From Stentor coeruleus (taxonomy: Eukaryota; Ciliophora; Heterotrichea; Heterotrichida; Stentoridae): DNA of 64,000 bases. This document shows, in pieces, positions 1 through 10,827 of the stretch. Each line of letters opens with the position of its first letter. Position 1 is the first letter of the stretch. Made by a program: the position numbers and the translations under genes. The stretch is taken from NCBI GenBank assembly GCA_001970955.1, contig MPUH01000149.1, forward strand, positions 30,595-94,594, in the 5' to 3' direction. The notes under the pieces were generated by a model that saw nothing but the letters and a program-made list of their open reading frames with translations, was not told the origin of the DNA and made no database searches.

Positions 1-3000
1 TTTTCCCTGGATTTAGTTTTTTTAGTATAGGATCTCCACGTTTTGTGAATACAGATAAAAGTTCATAGATTTGTGCACCAGGAATAGATGGGTCTATTGA
101 AGAAACACTGATGTAATAACGACCATCCGCATTATTTATTGTTCCTGATATAATCCCATCAGTCATTCTTGAAACTGCCACATCAGAAGTTTCTTGCATT
201 ACTAAAGTCCAGTTACTTGATATTTCCAATTTGAAATCCCCAATACATGGAATAACATATGCATCTAAAGTTCCTTTAGAAGGAGTAACCATTTCATATC
301 TTCTTTGAATAACATCTTTATCAAGCATTTCTATATGCATTGCCCCAACTCGAAGTATTGTCGTCTGAGTAGAACTTGAACAAGAAATTTGGAATTTCCC
401 AATATAGTCTTCTGACAAAGATTGATATGAATAAATTCCTAAGTCTAATTGAGTTTTCCCATCATCATGAGTTAAGGAAAATGTTAATTGGCGATAATCT
501 TCTTGGTAGTCACTTTCATTATATGATTTTGTAAAACTTGTTGGCCCAGCATTTTCATATTTAGTAAATGGTTCTTGGAATTTCGCATATACTCGAGGGC
601 GGAAATCCCCAAGACCTTTTAGTGTGCAGAAAACTTGTCGACCTCTTGTGGCAATCAATCGCATTTGTACGTATTCATTTCGTTCCATTTTTAAAGCATA
701 TGACACAGGCCAGCCATCAACAAGTGATACTGGAACTTCTCTTGTATGAGCGACAATAGAAAATGTTGTAAATTCATAAGATTGGATAATAATATAATAA
801 GTACCCACCTTAAATAATGGATCATTCTTATTAATACTTATAGTTATCGCATCTTCAGCATAATATTCCATCCATCCATAACTTTCCCATGTCCAATCTT
901 TACTTGTAGAAACATAAATATTTGGATGTCCACTAAAAGGTGCAACACTTATATCAATATCCACACTTTTCAATACTTCAAAACTATAAACACTCCATTT
1001 ATCAGTTGGCGCTTCACCTTTAGCTACAACTCCATTTTGTAATATAGTAATATTCATAGAATTTGTCGCTGTAATACTATATACAAAAGTCCCTTCATCA
1101 GCAATGATTCCAATAATTATCTCACAATAAGTACAAAACCATGGATCTGTAGTGTTTATAGTCAAAGAATATCTTTCTCTTGTTTTTGTTGAACTCCAAT
1201 AATTATTTTCATTATTTGGAAGAGAAGAATATCTATCACCACCCCAATCATAATAACTATTAGCATAAAATTTTCCTGCTCCTGAAGTAGGTGTTATAGA
1301 AATTGTAATATCTTGTGGTATAACATTATAAAATGAGTAATAATTAAATGCCCCTGTTGCATTACCATATTGAGGTACACCTGATATTAAAGATATAACA
1401 GGTCTTGGATTATTGTTTACCATAATACTAAATGATGAAGGACCCCATTCACTTGTAATTCCAATAACATAAGTGCCTTTCATAGATTTACCTTCAAAAT
1501 AACTATCATCTGATGTTATCATAATACTATCCCCACCCCATGAATTTGAATACCATACAAAAGAATTTATATTTGGCCTTGTATCTCTTCCTTTACTTAT
1601 ATACATATCTGGATTTCCATCACCAAATGATGTTACGGTTATCAGGAAATTAGTAGATTCTTTATCACAATAATATGAGTAATACAAATACCCAATATCT
1701 ACTGATCCATAAGTTGCTTGATTTTCGATTAACATTTGCATTTCAGTCTGTCTTACACTTATACTATAAGTACAAACTTCACTATAACAGAAAACTGAAG
1801 ATAAAATTATGCAAGTTCCACTAGAGCAATAGTTTTCTAGTATTTTTGGAGAAATATCGATTTCTTCGCTCATAACTGATGATTGTGAAGCATAATCACT
1901 TTTTTCTCTTGTTGGTCTTTCCCATTTAGTTGAATCACTTTCCTTTTTAGAATCTATAACATTAACAAAAAGATCAGAGTCTCCAATCATTGGTAACAAA
2001 TACACATGTACGTCGATTTTTGTATCAACCATAGTATAATAAAAATTATAAGATGATATATTAACATTAGAATTGATTGGTTGACCTAATGTTAAAACCA
2101 TAGGCATGTTTTTACCTGGATGGACTCTTATAATATAAGTAGAAGTTTCAAAACCATGTACTCCAATATAAACATTACATTCAGTTTTATCACCAAAGTT
2201 ATAATCATCAGGCATATCAGGACATTTATCTTTAAGCCCTTGTTCCCATACAAGTGTTATATACTCACTACCAAATGTTGTTGATATAAAATCATATTCA
2301 AGATAAGTTGGATTTGGATTCAATGGATCTACTGATATATACATATCCGGATCTCCTGTTAAAGCAGTAATTGAAATAGTCACATCTTCATGTTTATAAT
2401 GTATAGGAAATGTATAATAATTATATTCATTTTGCATTACAACACCAGTTATTGGCACATCTTCATTAAGTATCATATTAGCATCACCACATGTAAATCC
2501 TACAACATAAGTTGATGTATTATCAGCAAGATAACTTTCTCCCATAACAAGAATCAAATAAGTACTATCTAATTTGTACCAAATATCATCAGGAGAAATA
2601 TTAATAATATAATAAGGATCTGAATAATTAGTCACATCATTTCGCCAATTGTAATAAAAAATCTCTTTTTTCCAATCAAGGTTTGATAACTGATTTGCAA
2701 CATATAAAGAGAAATTTCCTGTTATAGCTGAAAGAGTGATGATGATATTTTGTTTAGTCTCTTCAGTAAAATGTATTGGGAAAAAGTAAATTCTATAGTT
2801 TCTATCTGGGTCATTAAAAATAGTATCTTTTTGTGGATGACCAGGGTAGATCTGAATTGTAGAATTTTTACCTGGGACACTCTCTTTGGCTACTATAGAA
2901 AAAAATGTATCTTCATTAGCAAAAACCATAATATGATAAGTTCCAGTTAGTGAATCTGAATCAACTCCTCTTATGTATCTAACTTGGTCTACTTCAACCC

Positions 3001-4612
3001 CACCATTAAAAGACAGTTTATCAAAAAGGTCATAATTTTCAATACTACAAAGGGAATTAAAACAAGTATATATATCACAATCACCATAAGTTGGGGTAAG
3101 CATAAATAACACTTCATAAACAGTGCTATTGATTACTGTGAATTTATAATATTTATAATCATTTTCTGATAAGTGATTAGATGTTGGTCTTCCTTCTCTT
3201 AAAATAATCTCATCTGATTTGTTTGTTGTTGCAACTATAGTAAATGTTGAATATGAAGCTACACCATAAACTCCAACAAGATATGCGCATTGAACACTTT
3301 TAGGACATGATGAGGCTAAATGAGGGATTTCAACACTTTCACTTCCTGTTAAATGTATTGATGAGTAAATATCAACAGGGTTTTTAAGGTCGTTTTGAGT
3401 GAAAAAACATTTTGTTAAGTTTTGCTTGCATAGTCTAACATAAAGATCAGGGTTTCCTGACCCTACACTAAAAGATATTATAATACTAGTATCTTCTGAT
3501 GGGAAATTAAGTGAATAATATTCAAATAGTGACTGATTTACTGATCCACTTTGAGGAATCCCAGACTGTAACTCAATAACACTAGTATTTGATGTTTTTA
3601 CAATCAGTATAAAAGATGCATGTTGATAACCATAGATACCTATATAATATTTTCCTGTTGGGCTACCAATACGTTTTCTATCAATACCTGAAATAACTAA
3701 ATTTTCATTGCCCATATGTACTGATGAGAAATTATACTGAGTTAAACTTGGCATTGCCCCAGATCTAACATAAATATCCCCATCACCAGAAAACATAGTC
3801 AAACTTATAGAAACTGTATCATTAGGACTCAAAATACTTATATAATAAAAAGCAAAGGCTCCTGTACTAACTTCTCCTTGAATAGGAACACTTTCTTGTA
3901 ACATAGTTGCATTAGCATTTGAAGATTTTGCTAGTATTGTATAAGTAATAAGATCATAAGCCATAATAGCAATCTTAAACACATCTGAAGATTCAAAGTT
4001 TGAACTTGAGAACTCTAAACTCCCATCCCACTTATAATCAATTAGCTCAGAGTTATCTGAAGTTGGTTCACTATCTTTGCCAATAGAAACATACATATCA
4101 GCATGACCAGAAAGTTGTGAGACAGTGATTTTAAGAGTATTATCTGATTTAGGTCCTGGAGTATATATGTAAATTGCTTGTTTCCCTATATTTAACGCTC
4201 CATCAATTGGTATGCTTTCTTGTAATATGATTTCAGAAGCATAAGAAACAGTTATCCCATATCTACAATAACTATAGCATACTACCATAATGTAGCAGTA
4301 TTGATTAGGTTTAATTTCATTTGGAGGGATTACAATACTTCCTGATCCCCAAGCATAACTAGAATAGTCGTAATAATCTGAAGTTGGCTCTGAGCCCATT
4401 CTTAAAAGCATATCAGGATCGGAATAATCGGAATATGTTGTCAAAGATACAGTCAAGTCATCTAAAGTGATTTCTTTTATGTAGAATTTGAACATGTCTT
4501 GAGACCCATAATCTGATAAGGATTCTACAATGTAGGTTCCCCCGTCGTTTAGTTCAATCACACTAGCTGATGCAAGGATAAACAAACACCAGATAAATAC
4601 CATTATATCCAT
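1..4612 (-). CDS. Very large secreted PPC-repeat protein (5' part, runs off the window)
   Basis: The minus frame starting at 4612 stays open to the left edge, giving 1537 codons with no stop, so the C-terminus is missing. A TGA codon lies directly upstream of the ATG at 4612; an in-frame ATG at 4603 is the alternative start. A hydrophobic signal peptide (about residues 4-17, ending in LASAS) is followed by about 12 repeats of 110-130 residues. Each has the pattern: short acidic strand, G.P..G, a YYxF strand, then a G[DN]PD[ML]Y[VI]S-like turn. This resembles the bacterial pre-peptidase C-terminal (PPC) beta-sandwich domain. Late repeats (about 12-13) are degenerate. Several cysteine pairs fit a secreted fold. 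Likely a surface or secreted protein; its ligand is unknown. The repeat reading is by eye; copy number is approximate. I saw no membrane anchor in the visible part. Confidence 0.8.
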   Translation of the reverse strand, partial: MDIMVFIWCLFILASASVIELNDGGTYIVESLSDYGSQDMFKFYIKEITLDDLTVSLTTYSDYSDPDMLLRMGSEPTSDYYDYSSYAWGSGSIVIPPNEIKPNQYCYIMVVCYSYCRYGITVSYASEIILQESIPIDGALNIGKQAIYIYTPGPKSDNTLKITVSQLSGHADMYVSIGKDSEPTSDNSELIDYKWDGSLEFSSSNFESSDVFKIAIMAYDLITYTILAKSSNANATMLQESVPIQGEVSTGAFAFYYISILSPNDTVSISLTMFSGDGDIYVRSGAMPSLTQYNFSSVHMGNENLVISGIDRKRIGSPTGKYYIGIYGYQHASFILIVKTSNTSVIELQSGIPQSGSVNQSLFEYYSLNFPSEDTSIIISFSVGSGNPDLYVRLCKQNLTKCFFTQNDLKNPVDIYSSIHLTGSESVEIPHLASSCPKSVQCAYLVGVYGVASYSTFTIVATTNKSDEIILREGRPTSNHLSENDYKYYKFTVINSTVYEVLFMLTPTYGDCDIYTCFNSLCSIENYDLFDKLSFNGGVEVDQVRYIRGVDSDSLTGTYHIMVFANEDTFFSIVAKESVPGKNSTIQIYPGHPQKDTIFNDPDRNYRIYFFPIHFTEETKQNIIITLSAITGNFSLYVANQLSNLDWKKEIFYYNWRNDVTNYSDPYYIINISPDDIWYKLDSTYLILVMGESYLADNTSTYVVGFTCGDANMILNEDVPITGVVMQNEYNYYTFPIHYKHEDVTISITALTGDPDMYISVDPLNPNPTYLEYDFISTTFGSEYITLVWEQGLKDKCPDMPDDYNFGDKTECNVYIGVHGFETSTYIIRVHPGKNMPMVLTLGQPINSNVNISSYNFYYTMVDTKIDVHVYLLPMIGDSDLFVNVIDSKKESDSTKWERPTREKSDYASQSSVMSEEIDISPKILENYCSSGTCIILSSVFCYSEVCTYSISVRQTEMQMLIENQATYGSVDIGYLYYSYYCDKESTNFLITVTSFGDGNPDMYISKGRDTRPNINSFVWYSNSWGGDSIMITSDDSYFEGKSMKGTYVIGITSEWGPSSFSIMVNNNPRPVISLISGVPQYGNATGAFNYYSFYNVIPQDITISITPTSGAGKFYANSYYDWGGDRYSSLPNNENNYWSSTKTRERYSLTINTTDPWFCTYCEIIIGIIADEGTFVYSITATNSMNITILQNGVVAKGEAPTDKWSVYSFEVLKSVDIDISVAPFSGHPNIYVSTSKDWTWESYGWMEYYAEDAITISINKNDPLFKVGTYYIIIQSYEFTTFSIVAHTREVPVSLVDGWPVSYALKMERNEYVQMRLIATRGRQVFCTLKGLGDFRPRVYAKFQEPFTKYENAGPTSFTKSYNESDYQEDYRQLTFSLTHDDGKTQLDLGIYSYQSLSEDYIGKFQISCSSSTQTTILRVGAMHIEMLDKDVIQRRYEMVTPSKGTLDAYVIPCIGDFKLEISSNWTLVMQETSDVAVSRMTDGIISGTINNADGRYYISVSSIDPSIPGAQIYELLSVFTKRGDPILKKLNPGK

Positions 4613-5740
4613 TCAGATTAAAGGATTTTAGATAATAGTTAAACGTAATTAGGTAGGATTTAATTGTTTTGAATATTGGGAGAGAAGGAGATAACATTAA
4701 GATTTGAAAAGAAATATAAAATTATAGGATTTTTATAGGATTTAGACTGATGTTAGAGATAAGGTGAAAATTTTAGCAGGGCTTGATGCTTTTGTGGTAT
4801 TAGGGTTTTGATTTGTGTTACAGGTATTGATTTTATAGGTTTTTGATAAGATAAAAGTATTTTGTGAATTTTGTTGGATGATGCTGCCTTTTTGGTAGGA
4901 AAACCTGAGAAATACTTAACTAATTGACTGAGATTAAATGATGATCCTGCAAGTGGGGTTTTTGTTTTTAAATTTCTTATTCATTAGAATGGTAATAATT
5001 ATAACAATATAGAGAGTTGATGATATATAATAAGAAAGTCGAAATACTTTATAGTGATTTATCGAAAAAAAAAAATTATAAGATAATATATCCTGTTGCT
5101 ATTAGGAAAATTAGAATATGATTTTCACGATAGGTATTCTTAGTTAAGATATGTTGATGAAGAACAGAATATTAAGTATGTTTATATATTTTTTTATAAG
5201 TAAAATTGCTTCTGATAATATCAAATAATAAATGCAATGCAAACACTAACAATCTGCCATACTGAAAATTATTTAGCTTTCTTATAACTTTATATGTTAT
5301 TTAGATGATTGCTTTAAATAAATTAATCCTTGAATTTTGGAGGTTTGATGAGTTAAATTAGCCTAAATCAGGATTAATATGAAAAATTTAGCTAATTGGG
5401 GGGTTTTATAAATTGGCGATATATAAGTTAAAGCTCTTGCAATATAAGCAAAATGGATTAATTTTATATGCATAGTTTATTAGGTTTTTAAAATTTACTT
5501 TTTGTCAAATAAAATTCTTTTTAGCATATTCTTTCCAATGCAAGATAATATTTTGCTAAAACTATAAAATGGGAAATAAATTTTTATTTTTCCAACACTT
5601 TATTATTTGACAAGGGTTCAAGCATAAATTTTTAACACAATGAATTTACTAAAAACTCCTATAAAAATATAGTTAATATAATATCCAAATGATATAGTCT
5701 AAAACTTGCAAAATTTATGTGTAAAACTTATGTTAGACTC
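4613..5740. other. Intergenic spacer
   Basis: This AT-rich spacer lies upstream of the PPC-repeat gene and downstream of the IQ-protein gene. The left third is GT-rich and the right end AC-rich on the plus strand. I see no coding stretch, RNA gene or clear repeat. Confidence 0.5.
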
Positions 5741-8700
5741 TTAACTATTAATTAATATTTCAATGATATGTTCAATTTCTTTTTCTAGTAACATATCTGC
5801 TACATCAAGTTTAGACTGAACTTCTTCTTTTTCATAATCATACCATTGAGTTTCATTATCAGTTATTTCCATTGCAAGCATTTTAATAATCCCATTCTCT
5901 CTACCTATAGCCAAAGCTTGCTCTGTCATCTTGGTTGAATTTTCATATTCATCATATACAATTGGCCCAGCTTTTAATCTGCAAAAACGTAATAATTCTA
6001 TTTCAAGATTCCTTTGAACTTCTTCTGATGATAATAATTTACACCTTTTATTTCTTTTAGTTGCCCAAGGTAACTCTTCTTTACACATCATATTTTCTAA
6101 GACTTCATTAACACTATCAAAAACCATAGCATTGAAGATTTTAACATTTTTACTAGAATGATCAAGGACATCTGAAAAAGCTTCGAAATTCAACATAGAA
6201 TATTTTTCCTCAGGTAAAAATCCTCCTCCAACTTCACTTTCCTGAAGCATAGAAAGTACACTTAAAGGATCGCATTCAAGGGGTCGATGCAATTCTTCAG
6301 ATATCAAATTCTGTGTTTTTTCGAAAATTTTCGAAATTATAATCAAAATCTGCCCATCACTAAATTCCTTCCTCAAATCTTCAATTTGATTATGTATTTC
6401 TTGAGCTAATATAACTTTGATAAGCTCATTAGATAAATCTATTACCAAATCTGACCCTGCAAACCATATATCTTTTAAAATCCAATCAAATAAATAATCA
6501 TAAATATCAGAAATTGCTGCATCAACAATTAAATCTGTAAAATCGATATTACTAGGCATAGCAACTTCATCAATCCAAACAATTTTTGATGAATTATTAT
6601 TTGTAGGAATATACTCTTCTATAAGTATCTCACTTTGATCTATTTCAAAATATCTATTTGAATACCCAATCTGACAATTTAAATCTATAATTTTTTCTGG
6701 CTCATCATCAACATTTAATTCATTTTTTTCAGGTTTATACATAAACTCTATTTTTTCTCCAACATTTTCAGGTGAATTATTATTTTTTCTCTGATTTCTT
6801 ATCGACTCCAATATTTTGCTACTTGCCATTTCTTCATCAATTTTACTTATTTTCTCTAATAAATTACTTGTATTTTCCGAAAACAAAATAGATGAAGATT
6901 CTTCTGATAGTACAGATTGAGCTAAAGCTTCTTGTACAACTCTGATATTATCATCAAACATAGAATTGATTTTTTCATATCTTCTATTAATAATATTCTG
7001 AAATATCTGAAAAATTTCCATTTCAGATCCGTTTTTATTAGTTAGTTTTTGTATGTTTTCAAGATCTTTTTTCCTAAGTTCATCAATATCAGCTTTTTTC
7101 GATATAAGTGAATCTAAGTACATGTAATTTTCAATATCTTTATGGTCTTTTTCAATAAGTTCGTAATTTTTTTGTTCTTGTTTAAGTCTTTTTGTTATTT
7201 CACTTATACCAAGAAGTGATCCTTTACTTATAGGTGAAAGTATTTGTACAGATTGACCGAAATCCCCATTTTCATATGAAGATTGTAAAGATTCTTTAAG
7301 AACATCTTGTAAATCTTTTTTATTAGAACCAGGCTCGCTTATATCGGCTATAGAAAATTGAATTGAGTTAGGTTCTGAGTTTTTTTCAATAGAAGACCTT
7401 CTTGAAGTTGAGGGTTCATGATTTTTTTTAAGGATTTCTTTTGTTAATGGGCTGATGTCTTGACGTTTTTCAGTTGGTTTTTTTGGTTGCGGGTTGATTT
7501 CTAAGGATTTTGGGTTGAAAAGTGATGGGAAAACTTTTAGTGAGTCGGATTTTATTGGAATCACTGGAGACCTTGTGTTGAGGTCTGTGGATTTGGGGTT
7601 TTGATAATGGTTTGTGTCGATGATGTTTTTGAGTTTTGGGCTGGTTTCTTGATATTTTTTGATCATGTCGTTGGGCTTTGGGTTTTTTATCATGTTTGAG
7701 TCAGGTAGGACTGGAATTGACTCAAGGCATTTAAAACTGATTTCAGCTAGGTCTGGACTGTTTTCTAAGTTTTTGATAAGCCCATTTTTTTGCGATGTTG
7801 TCGATTTAGGAGGGTAAAAATCTTTGCTGTCTGGAGAAGTTTCAATAAAATCCTTATGGTTTAAACTGAGTTTGTTAGAACTTCCAGATTTTTTTCTTAA
7901 GTTTTCTTCTAGGTTTTTACTTTTTTCAGCGAGTCTTTGAAATATAACTTCGCTATTGTGTTTTTCTAAACTATTTTGATTGTTGACTCTCTTGTTTTCC
8001 TTTTCAAAACACGCATCATCAGGTTCACTAATCCTTTTTTCTATAACCCCATTTCTCCCTTTGTTTTCTTCTAATCTATATATTTTTTTTAAAACTTTAT
8101 CACTATTTTTTCTTTGAAATGTATAATTTTCATATGATGAGCCGATATCTTCAACATTTTTGCTATTATTTTCTGGACTTGTTTGTAATTCTCCAATAAT
8201 TTGTTTTACTTCATTTTCTTCACTATTTTCTTGATAAAAATCTAATTCAAGTATCCCACTATTGCTATGCTCATTAGATTTTATATAATTTGTGATTTTT
8301 GTTCTTGTTAAAAACCCTCTGATTAAAGCTTGAATTTTAGTTGCAGCTAGGTTTGGACACATACTTTTAGGTTTTTGTTTTTTTGATTCCATTTGAAGTA
8401 ATCTAAATTTCTTATTAAGCTTTTTGGGTTGACCGATTATGTTTGATTCACTTGTTTGTAAAGAGTTACTTAAAGCATTAGTACCTATAGAACTTCTATG
8501 ACTTATGTTTATTTGACATGATGCATGCTTTTTGAGGTATGGTTCTAGTTGATTATTTGTTGAATCATGGTTCAGGCCAATGCCTTCATAACTAGAAAAA
8601 TTCTCAGATGAAAATATATTGAGTTCATGATGTTTATCACGAGAAGAAGCATCTTTATTCTTGTTATGCATAAAAAAACTATGATCAAGCCACTCTTGTT

Positions 8701-9370
8701 TACTGTCTCTCTTAACGCTTTTCTTTTTTCCTTTAGCTTTAATTCTTTTATCAGGAGTTTTTTTTGTAAGAAGCTCAATCCCTTTAACCTGAACTTTTTT
8801 AGCTTCGATTTTCATTCTTATTTCTTTACTTTTTTTCCTTATTTTTTTCTCATCCTTCTTCACTTCAACATCTTTTTGTTTGATTTTTGGAATAACACCA
8901 TGACTCGAAGACCTATCACTTTTCTTTGTAATTTTCTTTTTAACAAGAGGCTTTTCTTCAGTTTTTAATGTAATGACCTTCTCTTTTTTAATTTTCTTAA
9001 TCTTTTCTTCATTTCTTACAGCTAATGCAGATTTACTTACCTTATATGAAGGTTTTGGAGTTTTATCATCTTTTGCTGATTTTGGCTCTTCATTTATACG
9101 GCACCAAGGTTCCTTTGATTCTTTATGAGATTTTTTCATATCTTCTAATTCTTTTTTATCTGGTTGCTTTTTTGTACCCTTGACTGTAACTTGAATGCTT
9201 GGGGATTTGTCTGGAGTCGTAGCGAATGTGTCGGGGCTTATTATAAAGGGTTTAGGTAATATCTTTTTAAGTTTTTGTAATGAAGGGGTTCTTGAATTTG
9301 GTTTTTTTAGAAGCAGCTTTCCAGATTTGACTTTAATCATTTTGCTTGAAATACTCGCCATGCTAAACAA
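5741..9370 (-). CDS. IQ-motif protein with DUF4378-like C-terminal domain
   Basis: A 1209-residue protein. The first ~220 residues are very lysine-rich, as in microtubule- or nucleic-acid-binding regions. A canonical calmodulin-binding IQ motif (AATKIQALIRGFLTRTK) lies at about 342-358. The middle (about 380-760) is low-complexity and polar, with several SP/TSP/NPKS-like repeats that could be phosphorylated. The C-terminal ~220 residues are globular and acidic, with the F.SVNEVLE.M and W....DV.D..LE.EI pattern of DUF4378-type domains found in plant TRM and animal CAP350-like centrosomal or microtubule proteins. A basal-body, cortical or microtubule role is an inference from that resemblance. 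No intron is needed. Composition switches sharply near 7.95 kb inside the ORF. Confidence 0.65.
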   Translation of the reverse strand: MFSMASISSKMIKVKSGKLLLKKPNSRTPSLQKLKKILPKPFIISPDTFATTPDKSPSIQVTVKGTKKQPDKKELEDMKKSHKESKEPWCRINEEPKSAKDDKTPKPSYKVSKSALAVRNEEKIKKIKKEKVITLKTEEKPLVKKKITKKSDRSSSHGVIPKIKQKDVEVKKDEKKIRKKSKEIRMKIEAKKVQVKGIELLTKKTPDKRIKAKGKKKSVKRDSKQEWLDHSFFMHNKNKDASSRDKHHELNIFSSENFSSYEGIGLNHDSTNNQLEPYLKKHASCQINISHRSSIGTNALSNSLQTSESNIIGQPKKLNKKFRLLQMESKKQKPKSMCPNLAATKIQALIRGFLTRTKITNYIKSNEHSNSGILELDFYQENSEENEVKQIIGELQTSPENNSKNVEDIGSSYENYTFQRKNSDKVLKKIYRLEENKGRNGVIEKRISEPDDACFEKENKRVNNQNSLEKHNSEVIFQRLAEKSKNLEENLRKKSGSSNKLSLNHKDFIETSPDSKDFYPPKSTTSQKNGLIKNLENSPDLAEISFKCLESIPVLPDSNMIKNPKPNDMIKKYQETSPKLKNIIDTNHYQNPKSTDLNTRSPVIPIKSDSLKVFPSLFNPKSLEINPQPKKPTEKRQDISPLTKEILKKNHEPSTSRRSSIEKNSEPNSIQFSIADISEPGSNKKDLQDVLKESLQSSYENGDFGQSVQILSPISKGSLLGISEITKRLKQEQKNYELIEKDHKDIENYMYLDSLISKKADIDELRKKDLENIQKLTNKNGSEMEIFQIFQNIINRRYEKINSMFDDNIRVVQEALAQSVLSEESSSILFSENTSNLLEKISKIDEEMASSKILESIRNQRKNNNSPENVGEKIEFMYKPEKNELNVDDEPEKIIDLNCQIGYSNRYFEIDQSEILIEEYIPTNNNSSKIVWIDEVAMPSNIDFTDLIVDAAISDIYDYLFDWILKDIWFAGSDLVIDLSNELIKVILAQEIHNQIEDLRKEFSDGQILIIISKIFEKTQNLISEELHRPLECDPLSVLSMLQESEVGGGFLPEEKYSMLNFEAFSDVLDHSSKNVKIFNAMVFDSVNEVLENMMCKEELPWATKRNKRCKLLSSEEVQRNLEIELLRFCRLKAGPIVYDEYENSTKMTEQALAIGRENGIIKMLAMEITDNETQWYDYEKEEVQSKLDVADMLLEKEIEHIIEILINS

Positions 9371-9762
9371 AAATTATACATTTAGGCTGAGTTTAGGATA
9401 GAATTCTTATAGAAATGACTAAATTAGGTGTTTATATAGTTTTGATTGTTTTAAGGATGATTAAGGTTATGAAAATTATTAATAAATATTGAATATAGGC
9501 TGTTATAGTTGTACTTCCCGCCCTCGATAAAAAGAAAATATATCTTAGATAATGTATGTAGTTTGTAAAAGGACAGGTTTTAATGTATAATTTTATATTA
9601 TATAATCGAAACCAATCCAATTAAAGGAAATCACTTTACATTATCATAGCAAGGAATATAGAATCCATCAATTTATAAATCAATAAATTTCTTATCAAGT
9701 CAAATATTTCCTTTAAAAAAATCTAAATACATAATAATAAATCTTATTATCAAACATTCTAA
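9371..9762. other. Intergenic spacer between two minus-strand genes
   Basis: The spacer is GT-rich on the left and AC-rich on the right on the plus strand. A short minus ORF at 9432-9620 has no family resemblance and was not accepted. Confidence 0.4.
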
Positions 9763-10212
9763 TCAAAACAGATAACTCGTAGGTGATAAACTTGAAATAT
9801 TAGAAAACTGCATTTTATAAGCTATTTGGCATAGCATCATATCATCTTCAATCTTCATCAAACGCATAGTTTCCTTACAAACAAGTTTATTTTCAAATGA
9901 AGCACTTACCATACCTTTATTTTTTTTCTTGTAATCCCAATTCCATTTGTAAATCTGACTTTCACTTAACCCTGTCTTAAATGCAAGTTCTTTAATTAAC
10001 TCTTTACCCCAAAATGGATTGTTTTCAAACTCAGACACAAGCAAACGCATTTGTTGTTCATTTTTCCGATTACGCTTTTTTAAATCAGGGGTAGAATTTT
10101 CAAGAACTTCAGGAGAAAAATCAGTTGAAACATATCCTTGGCTTAGTTCGCTTTCAGGGTAGTCAAATATAGAATAATATTCAATTTCTTCGTCGCTTGA
10201 CCGCGTTTTCAT
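9763..10212 (-). CDS. Homeodomain-like DNA-binding protein
   Basis: A 149-residue protein. Residues about 45-100 look like a homeodomain: a basic N-terminal arm (KKRNRKN), helix 1 (QQMRLLVSEFENN), helix 2 (GKELIKELAFKTGL), and a recognition helix SQIYKWNWDYKKK matching the canonical WFxNxRxK pattern with Y/W replacements. The acidic, serine-rich N-terminus (about 1-42) could be an activation region. Probably a nuclear transcription regulator; target genes cannot be told from sequence. The C-terminus (about 105-149) has no recognisable motif. The start ATG lies in a normal context with no better upstream in-frame start. Confidence 0.7.
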   Translation of the reverse strand: MKTRSSDEEIEYYSIFDYPESELSQGYVSTDFSPEVLENSTPDLKKRNRKNEQQMRLLVSEFENNPFWGKELIKELAFKTGLSESQIYKWNWDYKKKNKGMVSASFENKLVCKETMRLMKIEDDMMLCQIAYKMQFSNISSLSPTSYLF

Positions 10213-10827
10213 TTTCCGGCAAGTGCGTAATAATTATAGTAATGTGTGTGCCATTGTTTTACCCGGACTTAAAGTTAGTATATCTTGAGGCAGGAGTTGA
10301 TATTTTATGTTTAGTTGAAGATTCAGAGTATGTGCAAGTTTTACTGTTGAATAATATGGAGTATAAGACATTATTAATTATTTAGTTCTAGAGATTGCTT
10401 CTGATTAGGATAAATATAACCAATTAAAACAGAGATATTCTGACAAAAATACGATATTTATTTTATATGATTGTTGCTTACAATAAACTTAAAATATTTT
10501 ATTTGAGAAAGGACTTGTCTAGTATTGAAATTATTATAATTTATGATTGATTTTATTATATAAAAATAACTTTTAATATCAAATAATAAAAGCATAAAGA
10601 AACTAACGGTTTAATAAAATCAATATAATATTTAAGGTTTAGGAATAATTTTATACTAATTGATTAATATGACTATAAAAATAATCACACAAACTAATAA
10701 CCAACATAAAAAAATAAGCAATTGATATCAATAAACCCTTAAGTCTTTTATATATCTTTATTCATAGAATTTTATCTTAAAAAAACTTATACTTAATGCT
10801 TAAAACAAAGTAAAATAATAAAGAAAA
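10213..10827. other. Divergent intergenic spacer
   Basis: This region between the homeodomain and tectonic genes must hold both promoters. It is GT-rich near the minus gene and AC-rich near the plus gene. No known element was recognised. A plus ORF at 10197-10385 overlaps the homeodomain start and is probably chance. Confidence 0.5.

Noticed and set aside
8627-8968. ORFs antisense to the IQ gene and other long genes
   Set aside because: They are reverse-strand shadows of low-complexity K/E-rich coding sequence, seen as F/L/S-rich peptides.
10197-10385. Small plus-strand ORF at the homeodomain gene start
   Set aside because: It overlaps the 5' end of a well-supported gene and has no motif; the GT-rich spacer makes open frames likely.
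5218-10610. A shared motif ATATCAAATAATAAA..GCA near 5.2 and 10.57 kb as a dispersed element
   Set aside because: Only about 15 A/T-rich bases agree, which is not significant in this composition.
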